NCBI RefSeq assembly: GCF_900102685.1
Contig: NZ_FMZA01000025.1
Coordinates: 1-38,791, forward strand
Length of the DNA: 38,791 nt
DNA from: Melghirimyces thermohalophilus
GTDB lineage: Bacteria > Bacillota > Bacilli > Thermoactinomycetales > DSM-45169
Direction: 5' to 3'
Positions 14,314 through 22,188 of the stretch are shown here, piece after piece; the stretch's first letter is position 1, and the number at the start of each line of letters is the position of its first letter. The notes under the pieces are model-generated. The model did not search any database and was not told the DNA's origin. It saw only the letters and a program-made list of their open reading frames with translations. The position numbers and the translations under genes are program-made.

Positions 14314-15708
14314 TTGTGGAAATCGATTGAAGAGTCGCTTTTATTTTGGATCGGAGAAATCAACGGATATGTGTGGGGATGGCCCACCCTGGTTCTGTTG
14401 GTTGGGACTGGGATTTACCTGAGCCTGCGTCTCGGTTTTCTCCAGTTCCGAACGTTGCCTTACGCACTCAAACTGGCTTTTTCCCCGAAGCAGGACCAGA
14501 AGTCAAAGGGAGATATCTCCCACTTTCAATCCCTGACCACTGCGCTGGCAGCCACGATCGGAACCGGGAACATCGCCGGGGTGGCTACAGCGGTCGCCAC
14601 CGGAGGACCCGGCGCCGTCTTCTGGATGTGGGTGACCGCCCTCTTCGGAATGGCCACCAAGTACGCCGAAGCGATCCTTGCGGTGAAATACCGCATCACC
14701 AATGAAAAAGGAGAGATCTCCGGCGGCCCCATGTATTACCTGGAACGAGGTCTCGGCTGGAAATGGCTCGCCGTGCTCTTCGCCCTGTTCGGATCCGTTG
14801 CCGCCTTCGGCATCGGTAACGTCGTTCAATCCCACTCCGTCGCCGGTGCATTGACGCAGATGTCGGGGGATGCCATCCCCTCCTGGGCCACCGGTCTCAC
14901 CCTGGCTGTCTTGACCGGGTTGGTGCTCCTCGGGGGGATTCGCTCCATCGGGCGGATGACCGCCTTCCTGGTTCCTTTTATGGCCCTGTTTTATGTCGCC
15001 GGCGGTCTGATTATCGTCGCACTCAACGTCGATCAGGTCCCCGCCGCCCTCTCGCTCATCTTTACAGACGCCTTCAGCGGCAGCGCCGTCGCCGGTGGGG
15101 TGCTGGGTCAGGTGATCAAGATGGGCGTGGCTCGCGGTCTCTTCTCCAACGAAGCCGGCCTCGGCTCGGCCCCGATCGCCGCCGCGGCAGCCAAAACCGA
15201 TCACCCGGGTCGGCAGGCCCTCGTCTCCATGACCGGCACCTTCCTAGATACGATCGTGGTTTGTACCATCACCGGCTTGACCATCGTCATGACCGGTACC
15301 TTTGACCAGGGAAACCTGGAAGGAGCGCAGATCACCGTCGCCGCCTTTAACAACGTCTTGCCCACCATCGGCGGCCTGATCGTCTCAATCGGGCTGGTTC
15401 TGTTCGCTTATTCCACCATCCTGGGCTGGTCTTATTACGGAGAAAAATGTTTCACTTATCTCTTCAGTGAAAAAACTTACATCTCCATTCTATACCGCTC
15501 CATCTTCGTGATCGCCGTCTTTTTCGGAGCACTGCAGCCTATTGAACTGGTCTGGACCTTGTCTGACACCATGAACGGACTGATGGCGCTTCCCAACCTG
15601 GTCGGACTCCTCCTCCTGTCCGGGGTGGTCGCCTCCGAGACCCGAGACTTCCAGGAGAAGTTGAAGTTGGAGCAAAGCCAAAAGCAGAAACAAAACCAGA
15701 CGGCCTAA
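14314..15708 (+). CDS. Sodium:alanine/glycine symporter (AGCS family)
   Basis: About 464 residues and some ten membrane helices. The AGCS signature is clear: ALAATIGTGNIAGVATAVAT (Na+/substrate site), GPGAVFWMWVTALFGMATKY, GGPMYYLERGLG, and GLFSNEAGLGSAPIAAA. It imports alanine or glycine with sodium. The frame may start at GTG 14305, but the AGAGGTGAT sequence (14301-14309) that would be the ribosome site overlaps that codon, so TTG 14314 is preferred. The C-terminus is a charged cytoplasmic tail ending in a Gln/Lys-rich stretch. The closest named relatives are B. subtilis AlsT-type carriers; the exact substrate is not determined by the sequence. It is monocistronic, closed by a strong hairpin. 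Confidence 0.93.
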   Translation: MWKSIEESLLFWIGEINGYVWGWPTLVLLVGTGIYLSLRLGFLQFRTLPYALKLAFSPKQDQKSKGDISHFQSLTTALAATIGTGNIAGVATAVATGGPGAVFWMWVTALFGMATKYAEAILAVKYRITNEKGEISGGPMYYLERGLGWKWLAVLFALFGSVAAFGIGNVVQSHSVAGALTQMSGDAIPSWATGLTLAVLTGLVLLGGIRSIGRMTAFLVPFMALFYVAGGLIIVALNVDQVPAALSLIFTDAFSGSAVAGGVLGQVIKMGVARGLFSNEAGLGSAPIAAAAAKTDHPGRQALVSMTGTFLDTIVVCTITGLTIVMTGTFDQGNLEGAQITVAAFNNVLPTIGGLIVSIGLVLFAYSTILGWSYYGEKCFTYLFSEKTYISILYRSIFVIAVFFGALQPIELVWTLSDTMNGLMALPNLVGLLLLSGVVASETRDFQEKLKLEQSQKQKQNQTA

Positions 15709-15711
15709 TGC

Positions 15712-15743
15712 ACAAATCCCCGCCCACTGGGACGGGGATTTGT
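15712..15743 (+). terminator. Terminator after the alanine symporter
   Basis: ACAAATCCCCG (15712-15722) and CGGGGATTTGT (15733-15743) form a perfect 11-bp stem a few bases after the stop codon, followed by TTCGGTTT. Confidence 0.8.
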
Positions 15744-15911
15744 TCGGTTTGGAAACTTTACTACCGACGGCCTCCACAGAAGGGGCAAGTGATAGGTCAG
15801 GGACCGACAGCGGTTGAAAGCAGTGTGTTTGCTTAAGAGGAGCCATCTCTCTCCTTTTTACGTCCAAAAAACAAAAAAGCAAAAGTATATAAAATATGAG
15901 TGCGGGTGCAT

Positions 15912-16448
15912 TTATTGTACCTCTTGAAAAGATTCCGCCACTTTTAAGTAAGCTTTTTCTCTGTCCATGTTGATCTTTCCCATCAACTGTATGCGATAAT
16001 ACAATCCGTCTTTTTCCCATTTCATCGGTCCGTAACTAGGGTGAAGTTTTGCTTTAACACCATTCACTTCAACAGTTTTCACACCTCCCCGTTGAAGTTC
16101 CCCCTCTTTCCAAGGCTGCTTTTTTGCCCGCACGTTCACTTCTAAGTAAGGATGACCGTCTTTCATTTTACCTTTTTCATCTCCGTAATAGGTTAAACGG
16201 AGTTGCTTCCCACCTATCTTTTCATATTTTGCAGATGCACTTTTGATTTCAAAGGGAAATTGATGAGGGAGTTCCGGATTCGAACCAACTTCATCCTCAA
16301 AGTTTTCTAGTTCACCCTCTATGCTATAGGACGGACGTCCATTATCAGGTACGGAATAATTCACAGCTGGAGATGTATTCTCGTTCTCCTGACATCCCAC
16401 CAACATGAGCACAAAGGTTAAAAGAAAAAAACACCTTAATTTTATAAT
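15912..16448 (-). CDS. Lipoprotein with DUF4367-like domain, unusual start
   Basis: The mature domain (about 155 residues) is soluble and beta-rich: KQLRLTYYGDEKGKMKDGH, VEVNGVKAKLHPSYGPMKWE, DGLYYRIQLMG and AYLKVAESFQEV. The 'w.kdglyY.i......keeyLkvAeSl' pattern is that of DUF4367/anti-sigma-factor C-terminal domains. The signal peptide KLRCFFLLTFVLMLVGCQ has a lipobox LVGC, so it should be anchored to the outer face of the membrane. The first conventional start in frame is GTG 16412, which would cut the signal in half. A complete signal requires ATT 16448 or ATA 16445, right behind GAGGGG. Either a rare start codon is used or a start codon mutated or a base in the T7 run was miscalled. Not in an operon. 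Confidence 0.65.
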   Translation of the reverse strand: MIKLRCFFLLTFVLMLVGCQENENTSPAVNYSVPDNGRPSYSIEGELENFEDEVGSNPELPHQFPFEIKSASAKYEKIGGKQLRLTYYGDEKGKMKDGHPYLEVNVRAKKQPWKEGELQRGGVKTVEVNGVKAKLHPSYGPMKWEKDGLYYRIQLMGKINMDREKAYLKVAESFQEVQ

Positions 16449-16518
16449 ATCCCCTCATCTCCCTTTATTGATCGAATTAGGAAAAACTTCGAGCCGATAA
16501 GTTCGTGCTCATGGTCAA

Positions 16519-16668
16519 ATGCCTGTCAATCACATCTACCAGAATCTCGCCCAGGACGAAAACGTTCAACTGACCGACATGACCGCAGAAAAAGTTGAAC
16601 AAGAAGTCAAGAAGTCGCCTTGTTATCGCGAGTTAGAGCGGAAAATAGAAGCGTACAAGCCCCTCTAA
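16519..16668 (+). pseudogene. Small orphan ORF, probably a gene fragment
   Basis: A 49-codon frame reads MPVNHIYQNLAQDENVQLTD then MTAEKVEQEVKKSPCYRELE and ends KIEAYKPL. It has convincing helical protein text but no ribosome site, and the frame is closed upstream at about 16,500. It is most likely the C-terminus of a lost gene. No family recognised. The rest of the 16,449-16,753 interval shows nothing. Confidence 0.3.
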
Positions 16669-16720
16669 TCAGTCATTACCATATAAACTAAGAGGAAAAA
16701 GTGTAAAGACCCCTATGTGA

Positions 16721-16757
16721 ATAAAGATCCTCGTCCACTGAGACAGGGGATCTTTAT
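16721..16757 (-). terminator. Hairpin at the end of the small membrane-protein gene
   Basis: ATAAAGATCC (16721-16730) and GGATCTTTAT (16748-16757) pair perfectly and can extend with TCGTC/GACAG. The stem overlaps the stop codon of the minus-strand gene at 16754. There is no clear T run, so termination efficiency is uncertain. Confidence 0.5.
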
Positions 16758-17032
16758 GATTCCTCGCTACGCTTATGCCCGCGCAGTCGGCGCAACAAGG
16801 TGAGCCCGCCGCTGATCATGGACCCCAGAACCGCAAACCAAACAGCAAAACCGAACACTTCCCCCCAGTACAAAAAGGGAGGAAGGAAGATCACACCAGT
16901 GTCGCCGCCGGTTCCTTCCAGGGAAACCCGGGGCGGGACCGCGTTGAGGCCGAAGATCCAGCCCATGATCCAACCGATCCCGGCGCCGGTAAGCAGGCGT
17001 TTTTTCCAGGATGTCCCCTTGCTTTTTTCCAT
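16754..17032 (-). CDS. Small two-helix membrane protein, unknown function
   Basis: 92 residues from ATG 17032, preceded by AAAGGGGTGGGGG. The N-terminus is basic (MEKSKGTSWKKRLL), followed by a Gly/Trp-rich membrane helix (GAGIGWIMGWIFGLNAVP), a short outer loop, a second helix (VFGFAVWFAVLGSMISGG) and an Arg/Lys-rich tail. This predicts two helices with both ends inside. I recognise no family. It follows the M29 aminopeptidase on the same strand by 90 bases and may be read through from it. Confidence 0.6.
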   Translation of the reverse strand: MEKSKGTSWKKRLLTGAGIGWIMGWIFGLNAVPPRVSLEGTGGDTGVIFLPPFLYWGEVFGFAVWFAVLGSMISGGLTLLRRLRGHKRSEES

Positions 17033-17122
17033 CGGTCCCCCACCCCTTTCCATAACTCCGGACAAGCCGGTCCGTACATCCTATGCAGGGTGGAAGAGAT
17101 TCATGTCCGCTTGGAACCGGGA

Positions 17123-18238
17123 TTATGCCCGCAGGTTTTCCGGGTTCAGGGGTTCCAGGTCGGAAACGGTGAAGCGGCCGTCTTTGCGTATCCGTTCCCC
17201 GTCAAAATAGATTTCGCCTCCGCCGTAATCGGGCCGTTGGATGTTGACGATATCCCAATGGATGGCAGACTGGTTGCCATTATCACATTCGGCGTAAGCT
17301 CGACCCGGGGTGAAATGGAAGCTGCCATTGATTTTTTCGTCAAAGAGGGTGTCCAGCATCGGATGATGGATATCCGGGTTGATCCCCAGACTAAACTCCC
17401 CGATATAGCGAGCGCCTTCATCGGTATCCAGGATCTGATTCAACTTTTCCGTCTCATTGGCGGTCGCTTTCACAATCTTGCCGTCCTCAAACTCGAACCG
17501 GATCTTCTCAAAAGTGGTCCCCTGATAAACGCTGGCGGTGTTGTAGGTAATCACCCCGTTGACCGATTGACGTACTGGTGCGGTAAACACTTCCCCGTCG
17601 GGGATGTTGGCTTTTCCGGCACATTTGATCGCCGGCATCCCCTTGATGGAGAAGGTGAGATCGGTTCCCGGGCCGGTGATGCGCACCTCCTCCGCCTCTT
17701 CCATCCGCTTCACCAAAGGATCCAGCGCCCGATCCATCCGCTGGTAATCCACCGTACATACCTGATAGAAAAAGTCCTCAAAGGCTTCGGTGCTGGTTCC
17801 TGCCAGCTGCGCCATCGATGGATTGGGATAGCGGAGCACCACCCAGCGGGTATTGTTGACCCGTTCGTTGTGCACGACGCGGCTGTATCGTTCCGTGTAT
17901 AACTTCATTTTATCCGCAGGAACATCGGCCAGCTCGTTGATATTTTCCTGACCGCGGATCGCCACATAACAGTCCATCTCTTTCATACGGTCCAGGTCAT
18001 GTCGGGCCAAAAAATCCATATGTTCTTCCGTGGCGACGAGCAACTGGCGACGAAGCAGGGCATCGTTATTCACCTGAACCACTGGTTGACCGCCGGCCTG
18101 ACCGATCTCATCGATCAGCGCCCGGACCAATTCATCCCTCTCCCCAAACAAGTCGATCATCACCTTGTCGCCGGAAGTAACTTCCATGGAGTACCGAACC
18201 AACAGACGGGCCAACTCCGTCACTCTCGGATCGCGCAT
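17123..18238 (-). CDS. ampS: M29-family aminopeptidase (AmpS-like)
   Basis: 371 residues from ATG 18238. M29 enzymes are cytoplasmic two-metal aminopeptidases with broad specificity. Family landmarks: PSMAQLAG, the metal-binding EVFTAPVRQSVNG, YIGEFSLGINP, and the C-terminal block HHPMLDTLFDEKINGSFHF, then SAIHWDIV with the conserved His and Asp. The frame is open far upstream (to 18502), but AGGGGG fits ATG 18238; the ATG two codons earlier would overlap it. It is divergent from the methionine sulfoxide reductase gene, sharing the 140-base promoter region 18,239-18,381, in which I see no confident -10/-35 pair. Confidence 0.92.
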   Translation of the reverse strand: MRDPRVTELARLLVRYSMEVTSGDKVMIDLFGERDELVRALIDEIGQAGGQPVVQVNNDALLRRQLLVATEEHMDFLARHDLDRMKEMDCYVAIRGQENINELADVPADKMKLYTERYSRVVHNERVNNTRWVVLRYPNPSMAQLAGTSTEAFEDFFYQVCTVDYQRMDRALDPLVKRMEEAEEVRITGPGTDLTFSIKGMPAIKCAGKANIPDGEVFTAPVRQSVNGVITYNTASVYQGTTFEKIRFEFEDGKIVKATANETEKLNQILDTDEGARYIGEFSLGINPDIHHPMLDTLFDEKINGSFHFTPGRAYAECDNGNQSAIHWDIVNIQRPDYGGGEIYFDGERIRKDGRFTVSDLEPLNPENLRA

Positions 18239-18381
18239 CTTCATCCCCCTTTTGTTATGTAAATACTCTAACAGTGTACCATGGACGCTTCCCGTTGCCA
18301 GAAAGGGGGGCGGACCACTAAAATAGGGAAGAGTCGTCCATCTCAAAAACTCAACCCAAGAGGTTTTTTGGAGGAATGTCC

Positions 18382-18885
18382 ATGTTTGAACGCAAACAAG
18401 TGGAGGGATCCAAAGATCAGCGCTATGAAAGCTTGTTGAATCAAGCGCATAGCCTGCTGGAGGACGAACGGGACTGGGTGGCCAACCTGGCCAACGCCGC
18501 ATCCCTGTTGTATCACTCCCTGGAGACCGTCAACTGGGCCGGTTTCTACCTGATGCGGGGAGAAAAGGAGCTGATCCTGGGGCCCTTTATGGGACAACCC
18601 GCCTGCATCCGGATTCCCGTGGGCCAAGGGGTATGCGGAACAGCAGTCAAGGAGCGAGAAACCCAGCTGGTTCCCGACGTCCATCAGTTTCCCGGCCATA
18701 TCGCTTGTGATGCCGCCTCCCGATCTGAAATTGTGGTTCCCTTGGAGAACGGCGGAAAGGTGGTCGGGGTCCTGGATATCGACAGCCCAAAACCGGGACG
18801 ATTCGATGAAACAGACCGCAAGTATCTTCAATCTTTCGCCCGGATCGTACAGGAATCCATCGACTGGAATAACATGAAGAAGTAA
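18382..18885 (+). CDS. Free methionine-(R)-sulfoxide reductase (GAF domain)
   Basis: 167 residues. This single-GAF-domain enzyme reduces free L-methionine-(R)-sulfoxide in the cytoplasm using thioredoxin. The three conserved cysteines are present with the exact family spacing: Cys75 (GQPACIRIP), Cys85 (GQGVCGTA) and Cys109 (HIACDAASRSEIVVP). NWAGFYL at 51-57 is another family hallmark; the B. subtilis counterpart is YtsP. GGAGG (18370-18374) lies 7 bases before ATG 18382 but only one base from ATG 18376, so the inner ATG is chosen. A bidirectional terminator follows immediately and is shared with the convergent Nudix gene. Confidence 0.94.
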   Translation: MFERKQVEGSKDQRYESLLNQAHSLLEDERDWVANLANAASLLYHSLETVNWAGFYLMRGEKELILGPFMGQPACIRIPVGQGVCGTAVKERETQLVPDVHQFPGHIACDAASRSEIVVPLENGGKVVGVLDIDSPKPGRFDETDRKYLQSFARIVQESIDWNNMKK

Positions 18886-18914
18886 AAAAGGACCGCTTGA
18901 CACGGTCCTTTTTT
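18884..18914. terminator. Bidirectional terminator between fRMsr and Nudix genes
   Basis: AAAAAAGGACCG (18884-18895) and CGGTCCTTTTTT (18903-18914) pair perfectly around a 7-base loop. Both strands present a T6 tail, so one hairpin ends both convergent genes; it overlaps both stop codons. Confidence 0.9.
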
Positions 18915-19326
18915 ACTGCATATAGATGCGGTGGGCCCGCCGGATCTCCTCCTTCATCCATTCCGGATAAGGGGCTTGGTCCAGCTCCCCGAGCTCGGTC
19001 CAATAAAAGTTGTCATGTTCCGCACTCAGCTTTACTTCACCCACGGGGTTCTGACAGGCAAACTTGATGATGATCAGGTGCTTTTCATCCTGGATGTCAT
19101 CGTAGATGTACGCAGGCCCCACCACCTTGATTTGCAGACCCGTCTCCTCCTTCACCTCACGGTAGAGTGCGTCCATCAGGGGTTCACTGGGCTCCAATCC
19201 TCCGCCGGGAAAATCCCAGCCATGGGTGTCCTTGGCACTCCGCTCCGCCTTCGATTTGCGCAGCACCAGTACCCGGTCCCCTTCAAAGATAATCGCTTTG
19301 GCGGCGATTTTATAGGGCTTTTTCAT
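18913..19326 (-). CDS. Nudix hydrolase
   Basis: 137 residues from ATG 19326, set by GGAGAGG about 7 bases upstream. The Nudix box is complete: GGGLEPSEPLMDALYREV followed by KEETGL fits Gx5Ex7REUxEExGU, so it binds a divalent metal and cleaves nucleoside-diphosphate-X substrates. The N-terminus KIAAKAIIFEGDRVLVLRKS is the standard first strand pair. The substrate is not predictable. The hotdog gene at 19,364 is 37 bases upstream on the same strand; with no terminator between them they probably share a transcript. Confidence 0.9.
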   Translation of the reverse strand: MKKPYKIAAKAIIFEGDRVLVLRKSKAERSAKDTHGWDFPGGGLEPSEPLMDALYREVKEETGLQIKVVGPAYIYDDIQDEKHLIIIKFACQNPVGEVKLSAEHDNFYWTELGELDQAPYPEWMKEEIRRAHRIYMQ

Positions 19327-19363
19327 CCAAATCCTCTCCACTTCCCCTTTGTCCGGGGAACGA

Positions 19364-19840
19364 TCATGTCCGGCCAAAAAAGGTACCGGCAGCACGCGCG
19401 ATCAGTTGCCCCTGATCGTCTTTCACCTTGGTTTCCAATACGATGATCGTCCGCCCTTTTTTGATCACTTGGGTTTGGGCAGTCAACCACCCTTCGATCG
19501 CCGGTTTTAGGAAGCTGACATTGAGATCAAGGGTTACGGACCGGCGATCTGTCTCCGACTCCTGAAATACCGTCGATCCCATCGCCGTGTCGATAAAGGT
19601 GGCGGTGATGCCCCCGTGCAAAATCTTATACCGGTTGGTCAATTCATCCGTCACCAACATGCGATGGACATAAGCTTCTTTTTCCTCGTCATAGCCTAGG
19701 TTTTGAAAGTTCATCATTTCCTCGATGTAAGCCAGCGGGCTCACCCGCGTCCGTTTCAGCGCCTGCACCTGTTTGTGGATCGTTTCCAACTCGCTGGGTG
19801 TCAAATCCTTCAGTTCATTTAAGAGTCCGTCCAATGTCAT
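19364..19840 (-). CDS. PaaI-family hotdog thioesterase (second copy)
   Basis: 158 residues. The active-site helix reads RYKILHGGITATFIDTAMGS with the HGG...D thioesterase motif, followed by strands SVTLDLNVSFLKPAIEGWL and IIVLETKVKDDQGQL and a closing ARAAGTFF. The first 50 residues form a helical extension (LLNELKDLTPSELETIHKQV). GGAGAGG lies about 8 bases before ATG 19840. It shares fold and motif, but little else, with the hotdog protein at 12,199. The partner Nudix gene downstream could mean a joint role in removing CoA or nucleotide conjugates; that is speculation. Confidence 0.88.
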   Translation of the reverse strand: MTLDGLLNELKDLTPSELETIHKQVQALKRTRVSPLAYIEEMMNFQNLGYDEEKEAYVHRMLVTDELTNRYKILHGGITATFIDTAMGSTVFQESETDRRSVTLDLNVSFLKPAIEGWLTAQTQVIKKGRTIIVLETKVKDDQGQLIARAAGTFFGRT

Positions 19841-19968
19841 GGTTCAATCCTCTCCGCTGATTCAGTTTTTGGTGATTGGCACACACCTGTCAGATGGAAA
19901 CCCCTTGTATATGCCATAACGTTACCACAAACTCCCCTTCAGTGAAACCGATCCCCCGCCCCGCGCGC

Positions 19969-19995
19969 AAAAAACCGGGGAACCCCCGGCTTTTT
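19969..19995 (-). terminator. Terminator of the lost alcohol dehydrogenase gene
   Basis: CCGGGG (19975-19980) and CCCCGG (19984-19989) form a short GC-rich stem with A/T runs on both sides, so it could work in either direction. On the minus strand it follows the stop of the dehydrogenase remnant by about 25 bases. Confidence 0.75.
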
Positions 19996-20018
19996 GGTGT
20001 TCCCTTTTGCGATTTTTC

Positions 20019-20130
20019 TTACCGGTCGGCGGCTTCCTCTTTTACCTGAATCACGATTTTTCCCTGGACATAACCTTGTTCACTCTTCTCATGGAGCCTT
20101 CGGACTGCAGAAAAGTCCTTCAGGCAGAAA
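20019..20130 (-). pseudogene. C-terminal remnant of a zinc-type alcohol dehydrogenase/quinone oxidoreductase
   Basis: The minus-strand frame reads CLKDFSAVRRLHEKSEQGYV then QGKIVIQVKEEAADR and stops at 20019. 'a...lhe.s..G.v.GKiVi.v' is the C-terminal end of medium-chain dehydrogenases of the quinone-oxidoreductase type. Only about 35 codons remain. The body of the gene has been replaced by the tctCBA operon, whose own terminator begins at 20142. This marks a clean deletion or insertion boundary. Confidence 0.65.
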
Positions 20131-20141
20131 AAAACCCGTAT

Positions 20142-20174
20142 AAAAAAGGGGGCGAAGAGTTTCGCCCCCTTTTT
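20142..20174. terminator. Strong terminator of the tctCBA operon
   Basis: GGGGGCGAA (20148-20156) and TTCGCCCCC (20161-20169) form a 9-bp stem flanked by A6 and T5 runs, so the hairpin can work in both directions. It lies 13 bases beyond the tctA stop. Confidence 0.9.
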
Positions 20175-20186
20175 CGATCCCCTCCA

Positions 20187-21707
20187 TTATATGTTCGTGC
20201 TCCGTTGTTCCACCGTCCTCTTTCTCTTTTTGAACCCGTTAACGATCAATGGATAACACACTGACAGCACCGTCATCAGGATCAGGACGATCGAGATCGG
20301 CGAGGCAAAAAAGACCCCCAAATTGCCATCGGATAAGATCAGACTTTTGCGGAAGTTTTGTTCCATATCCGCCCCGACAATCAGGGCCAGGATAAGGGGA
20401 GCGATCGGGAACTTCAATATTTTCATAAACAGGCCGATCACGCCGAAGAGGAGCAAAATATAGAAATCGACCACACTGTAATTCATGGTAAAGGTGCCGA
20501 CAAAGGATAAAACCAGGATGAGGGGATACAACATTTTCGGCGGTGTATCCAGGATCTTGACCAGCAGGCCGACCAGCAGAATATTGATCAACACCAGCAG
20601 GATATTGCCGATAAACATGCTGTTCACCAGACTCCAAACCATCACGGGGTTATCTTCAAACAGGAGCGGACCCGGTTTCACCCCCAGCATGATGATGGCT
20701 CCCAGCATGACGGCGGTGGTCCCGGAGCCTGGGATCCCCATCGTCAACAGGGGGATCAACGCTCCGACAGAGGCGGAGTTATTGGCCGATTCCGGTGCGG
20801 CCAACCCTTCGATCGCCCCTTTGCCGAATTGATCCGACCGCTTGGAGAGTTGCCTCTCTGTGGTATAACTGAGCAAGGAGGCGATCGATCCCCCGGCTCC
20901 GGGCAGCACACCGATGATAAAGCCTAAGGGTCCGCTTCGGAGAATGGGCCAACGGGAGCGCTTCCACTGCTCCTTTGTGACCCAGATTTTCCCCACGTCT
21001 CTTTTCTTTTTGTCCAGGGGTTGATCGATGGTCAGATAGTTGTATAACACTTCTCCCACCGCATAAATTCCGATGATGACGACGAGAAAGTCAACCCCTT
21101 CACTCAATTGGGGCAAGTCGAATGTGAAGCGATAAACCCCACTTTGCAGATCGACGCCAACCGTGCTCAACAACAAGCCAATCGACATGGAAATAAATCC
21201 TTTGGTCATGTTTCCGATCGACAGAGAGACAATCGCCGACAGTGTAAACAGCATCAACAGAAAATACTCCGCCGGACCGAATTTTAGCGCGAATTCCGCC
21301 AGGGGTTTCGCCAACAAAACGAATCCGATGACCGCGATCAACCCGCCGATCAAGGAGGCGATGGCCGAGATCGCCAAGGCTTGTCCGGCCTGTCCCTTTT
21401 TCGCCATCGGATAGCCGTCAAAGGTGGCAGCGATCGCCGAGCCGTCACCCGGCGTGTTCAACAGGATGGAACTTCTGGATCCCCCGTACATCGCTCCATA
21501 ATAGATAGCGGCCATCATGATTAACGCCGTCGTCGGATCCATGCCAAAAGTGATCGGGATCAGCACCGCTACCGCCGTCGCCGGTCCGAGACCCGGCAGC
21601 ATGCCAACAATGGTACCGAGAAAGCCGCCAAATGCCAGCCACAGCAGGTTACCCGGCTCCAGTGCGGTCATCAGGCCCTCCAGCATGCTTTGCACGTTCA
21701 CTCCCAC
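20187..21707 (-). CDS. tctA: Tripartite tricarboxylate transporter, large membrane subunit TctA
   Basis: 506 residues from GTG 21707, selected because GAGGAGG lies at the right distance; the frame open to 21770 overlaps tctB. TctA proteins have about 12 helices and carry substrate across the membrane with a cation gradient. Family blocks: FLGTIVGMLPGLGPATAVAV, AIYYGAMYGGSRSSILLNTP with GDGSAIAATFDGYP, the second copy FIIGVLPGAGGSIASLLSY, and MGIPGSGTTAVMLGA. The two glycine/proline-rich 'PGxGxAxA' motifs are the inverted-repeat substrate sites of this family. Last gene of the tctC-tctB-tctA operon. Confidence 0.95.
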   Translation of the reverse strand: MGVNVQSMLEGLMTALEPGNLLWLAFGGFLGTIVGMLPGLGPATAVAVLIPITFGMDPTTALIMMAAIYYGAMYGGSRSSILLNTPGDGSAIAATFDGYPMAKKGQAGQALAISAIASLIGGLIAVIGFVLLAKPLAEFALKFGPAEYFLLMLFTLSAIVSLSIGNMTKGFISMSIGLLLSTVGVDLQSGVYRFTFDLPQLSEGVDFLVVIIGIYAVGEVLYNYLTIDQPLDKKKRDVGKIWVTKEQWKRSRWPILRSGPLGFIIGVLPGAGGSIASLLSYTTERQLSKRSDQFGKGAIEGLAAPESANNSASVGALIPLLTMGIPGSGTTAVMLGAIIMLGVKPGPLLFEDNPVMVWSLVNSMFIGNILLVLINILLVGLLVKILDTPPKMLYPLILVLSFVGTFTMNYSVVDFYILLLFGVIGLFMKILKFPIAPLILALIVGADMEQNFRKSLILSDGNLGVFFASPISIVLILMTVLSVCYPLIVNGFKKRKRTVEQRSTNI

Positions 21708-21723
21708 AGGATACACCTCCTCG

Positions 21724-22170
21724 TCAAGGCAGACTGATATCCAACCATTGGCTGAAGACAACCCACGCACTCATTGAAAACAACACCGCAACGGTCAGAT
21801 TGAGTAGCCATTTGCTTCTGCCATTGATCACAAATAGAAGCGCCGCTAGAAACAGGGTCGTGGATACCAAAAATCCTAGGGTTAAAAAGACGAGGGCATA
21901 AAGCAGCCCCAACACCAGGGTAGATACGATTAAAAACGGTGTTCGGCCGCTCAAAAGCCGTTTGAATTCTGGATACTTTTGCTGTTGCCGCCATTCCTGG
22001 ATCAGATAGACAAAGCTTGTGATCAGCAGAAAAATACTAACCCCCGCCGGAAAGTAGAGCGGCCCGTTCGGATCACCCAGCTTGGCCTTCGGCAGATGGA
22101 AGGTTCCGATCAAAAAGCAGATGCTGACGAGGACAAAAAAGATCGGCATAAAGAACCTGATAAAAATCAT
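21724..22170 (-). CDS. tctB: Tripartite tricarboxylate transporter, small membrane subunit TctB
   Basis: 148 residues with four predicted helices: FFMPIFFVLVSICFLIGTF, LYFPAGVSIFLLITSFVYLI, FLIVSTLVLGLLYALVFLTL and a C-terminal pair around FLAALLFVINGRSKWLLNLT. The size, four-helix layout and place between the binding protein and TctA define TctB, which assists TctA but does not carry known catalytic motifs. It begins 18 bases after tctC and ends 16 bases before tctA. Confidence 0.9.
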   Translation of the reverse strand: MIFIRFFMPIFFVLVSICFLIGTFHLPKAKLGDPNGPLYFPAGVSIFLLITSFVYLIQEWRQQQKYPEFKRLLSGRTPFLIVSTLVLGLLYALVFLTLGFLVSTTLFLAALLFVINGRSKWLLNLTVAVLFSMSAWVVFSQWLDISLP

Positions 22171-22188
22171 CCTATCCCTCCACCCCAG

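Noticed and set aside
14503-15204. 233-codon minus-strand frame
   Set aside because: Gly/Asp/His-rich shadow of the alanine symporter gene.
16775-17902. 375-codon open frame on the plus strand
   Set aside because: It lies antisense to the well-supported M29 aminopeptidase and the small membrane gene, has no family text, and reflects GC-biased codon shadows.
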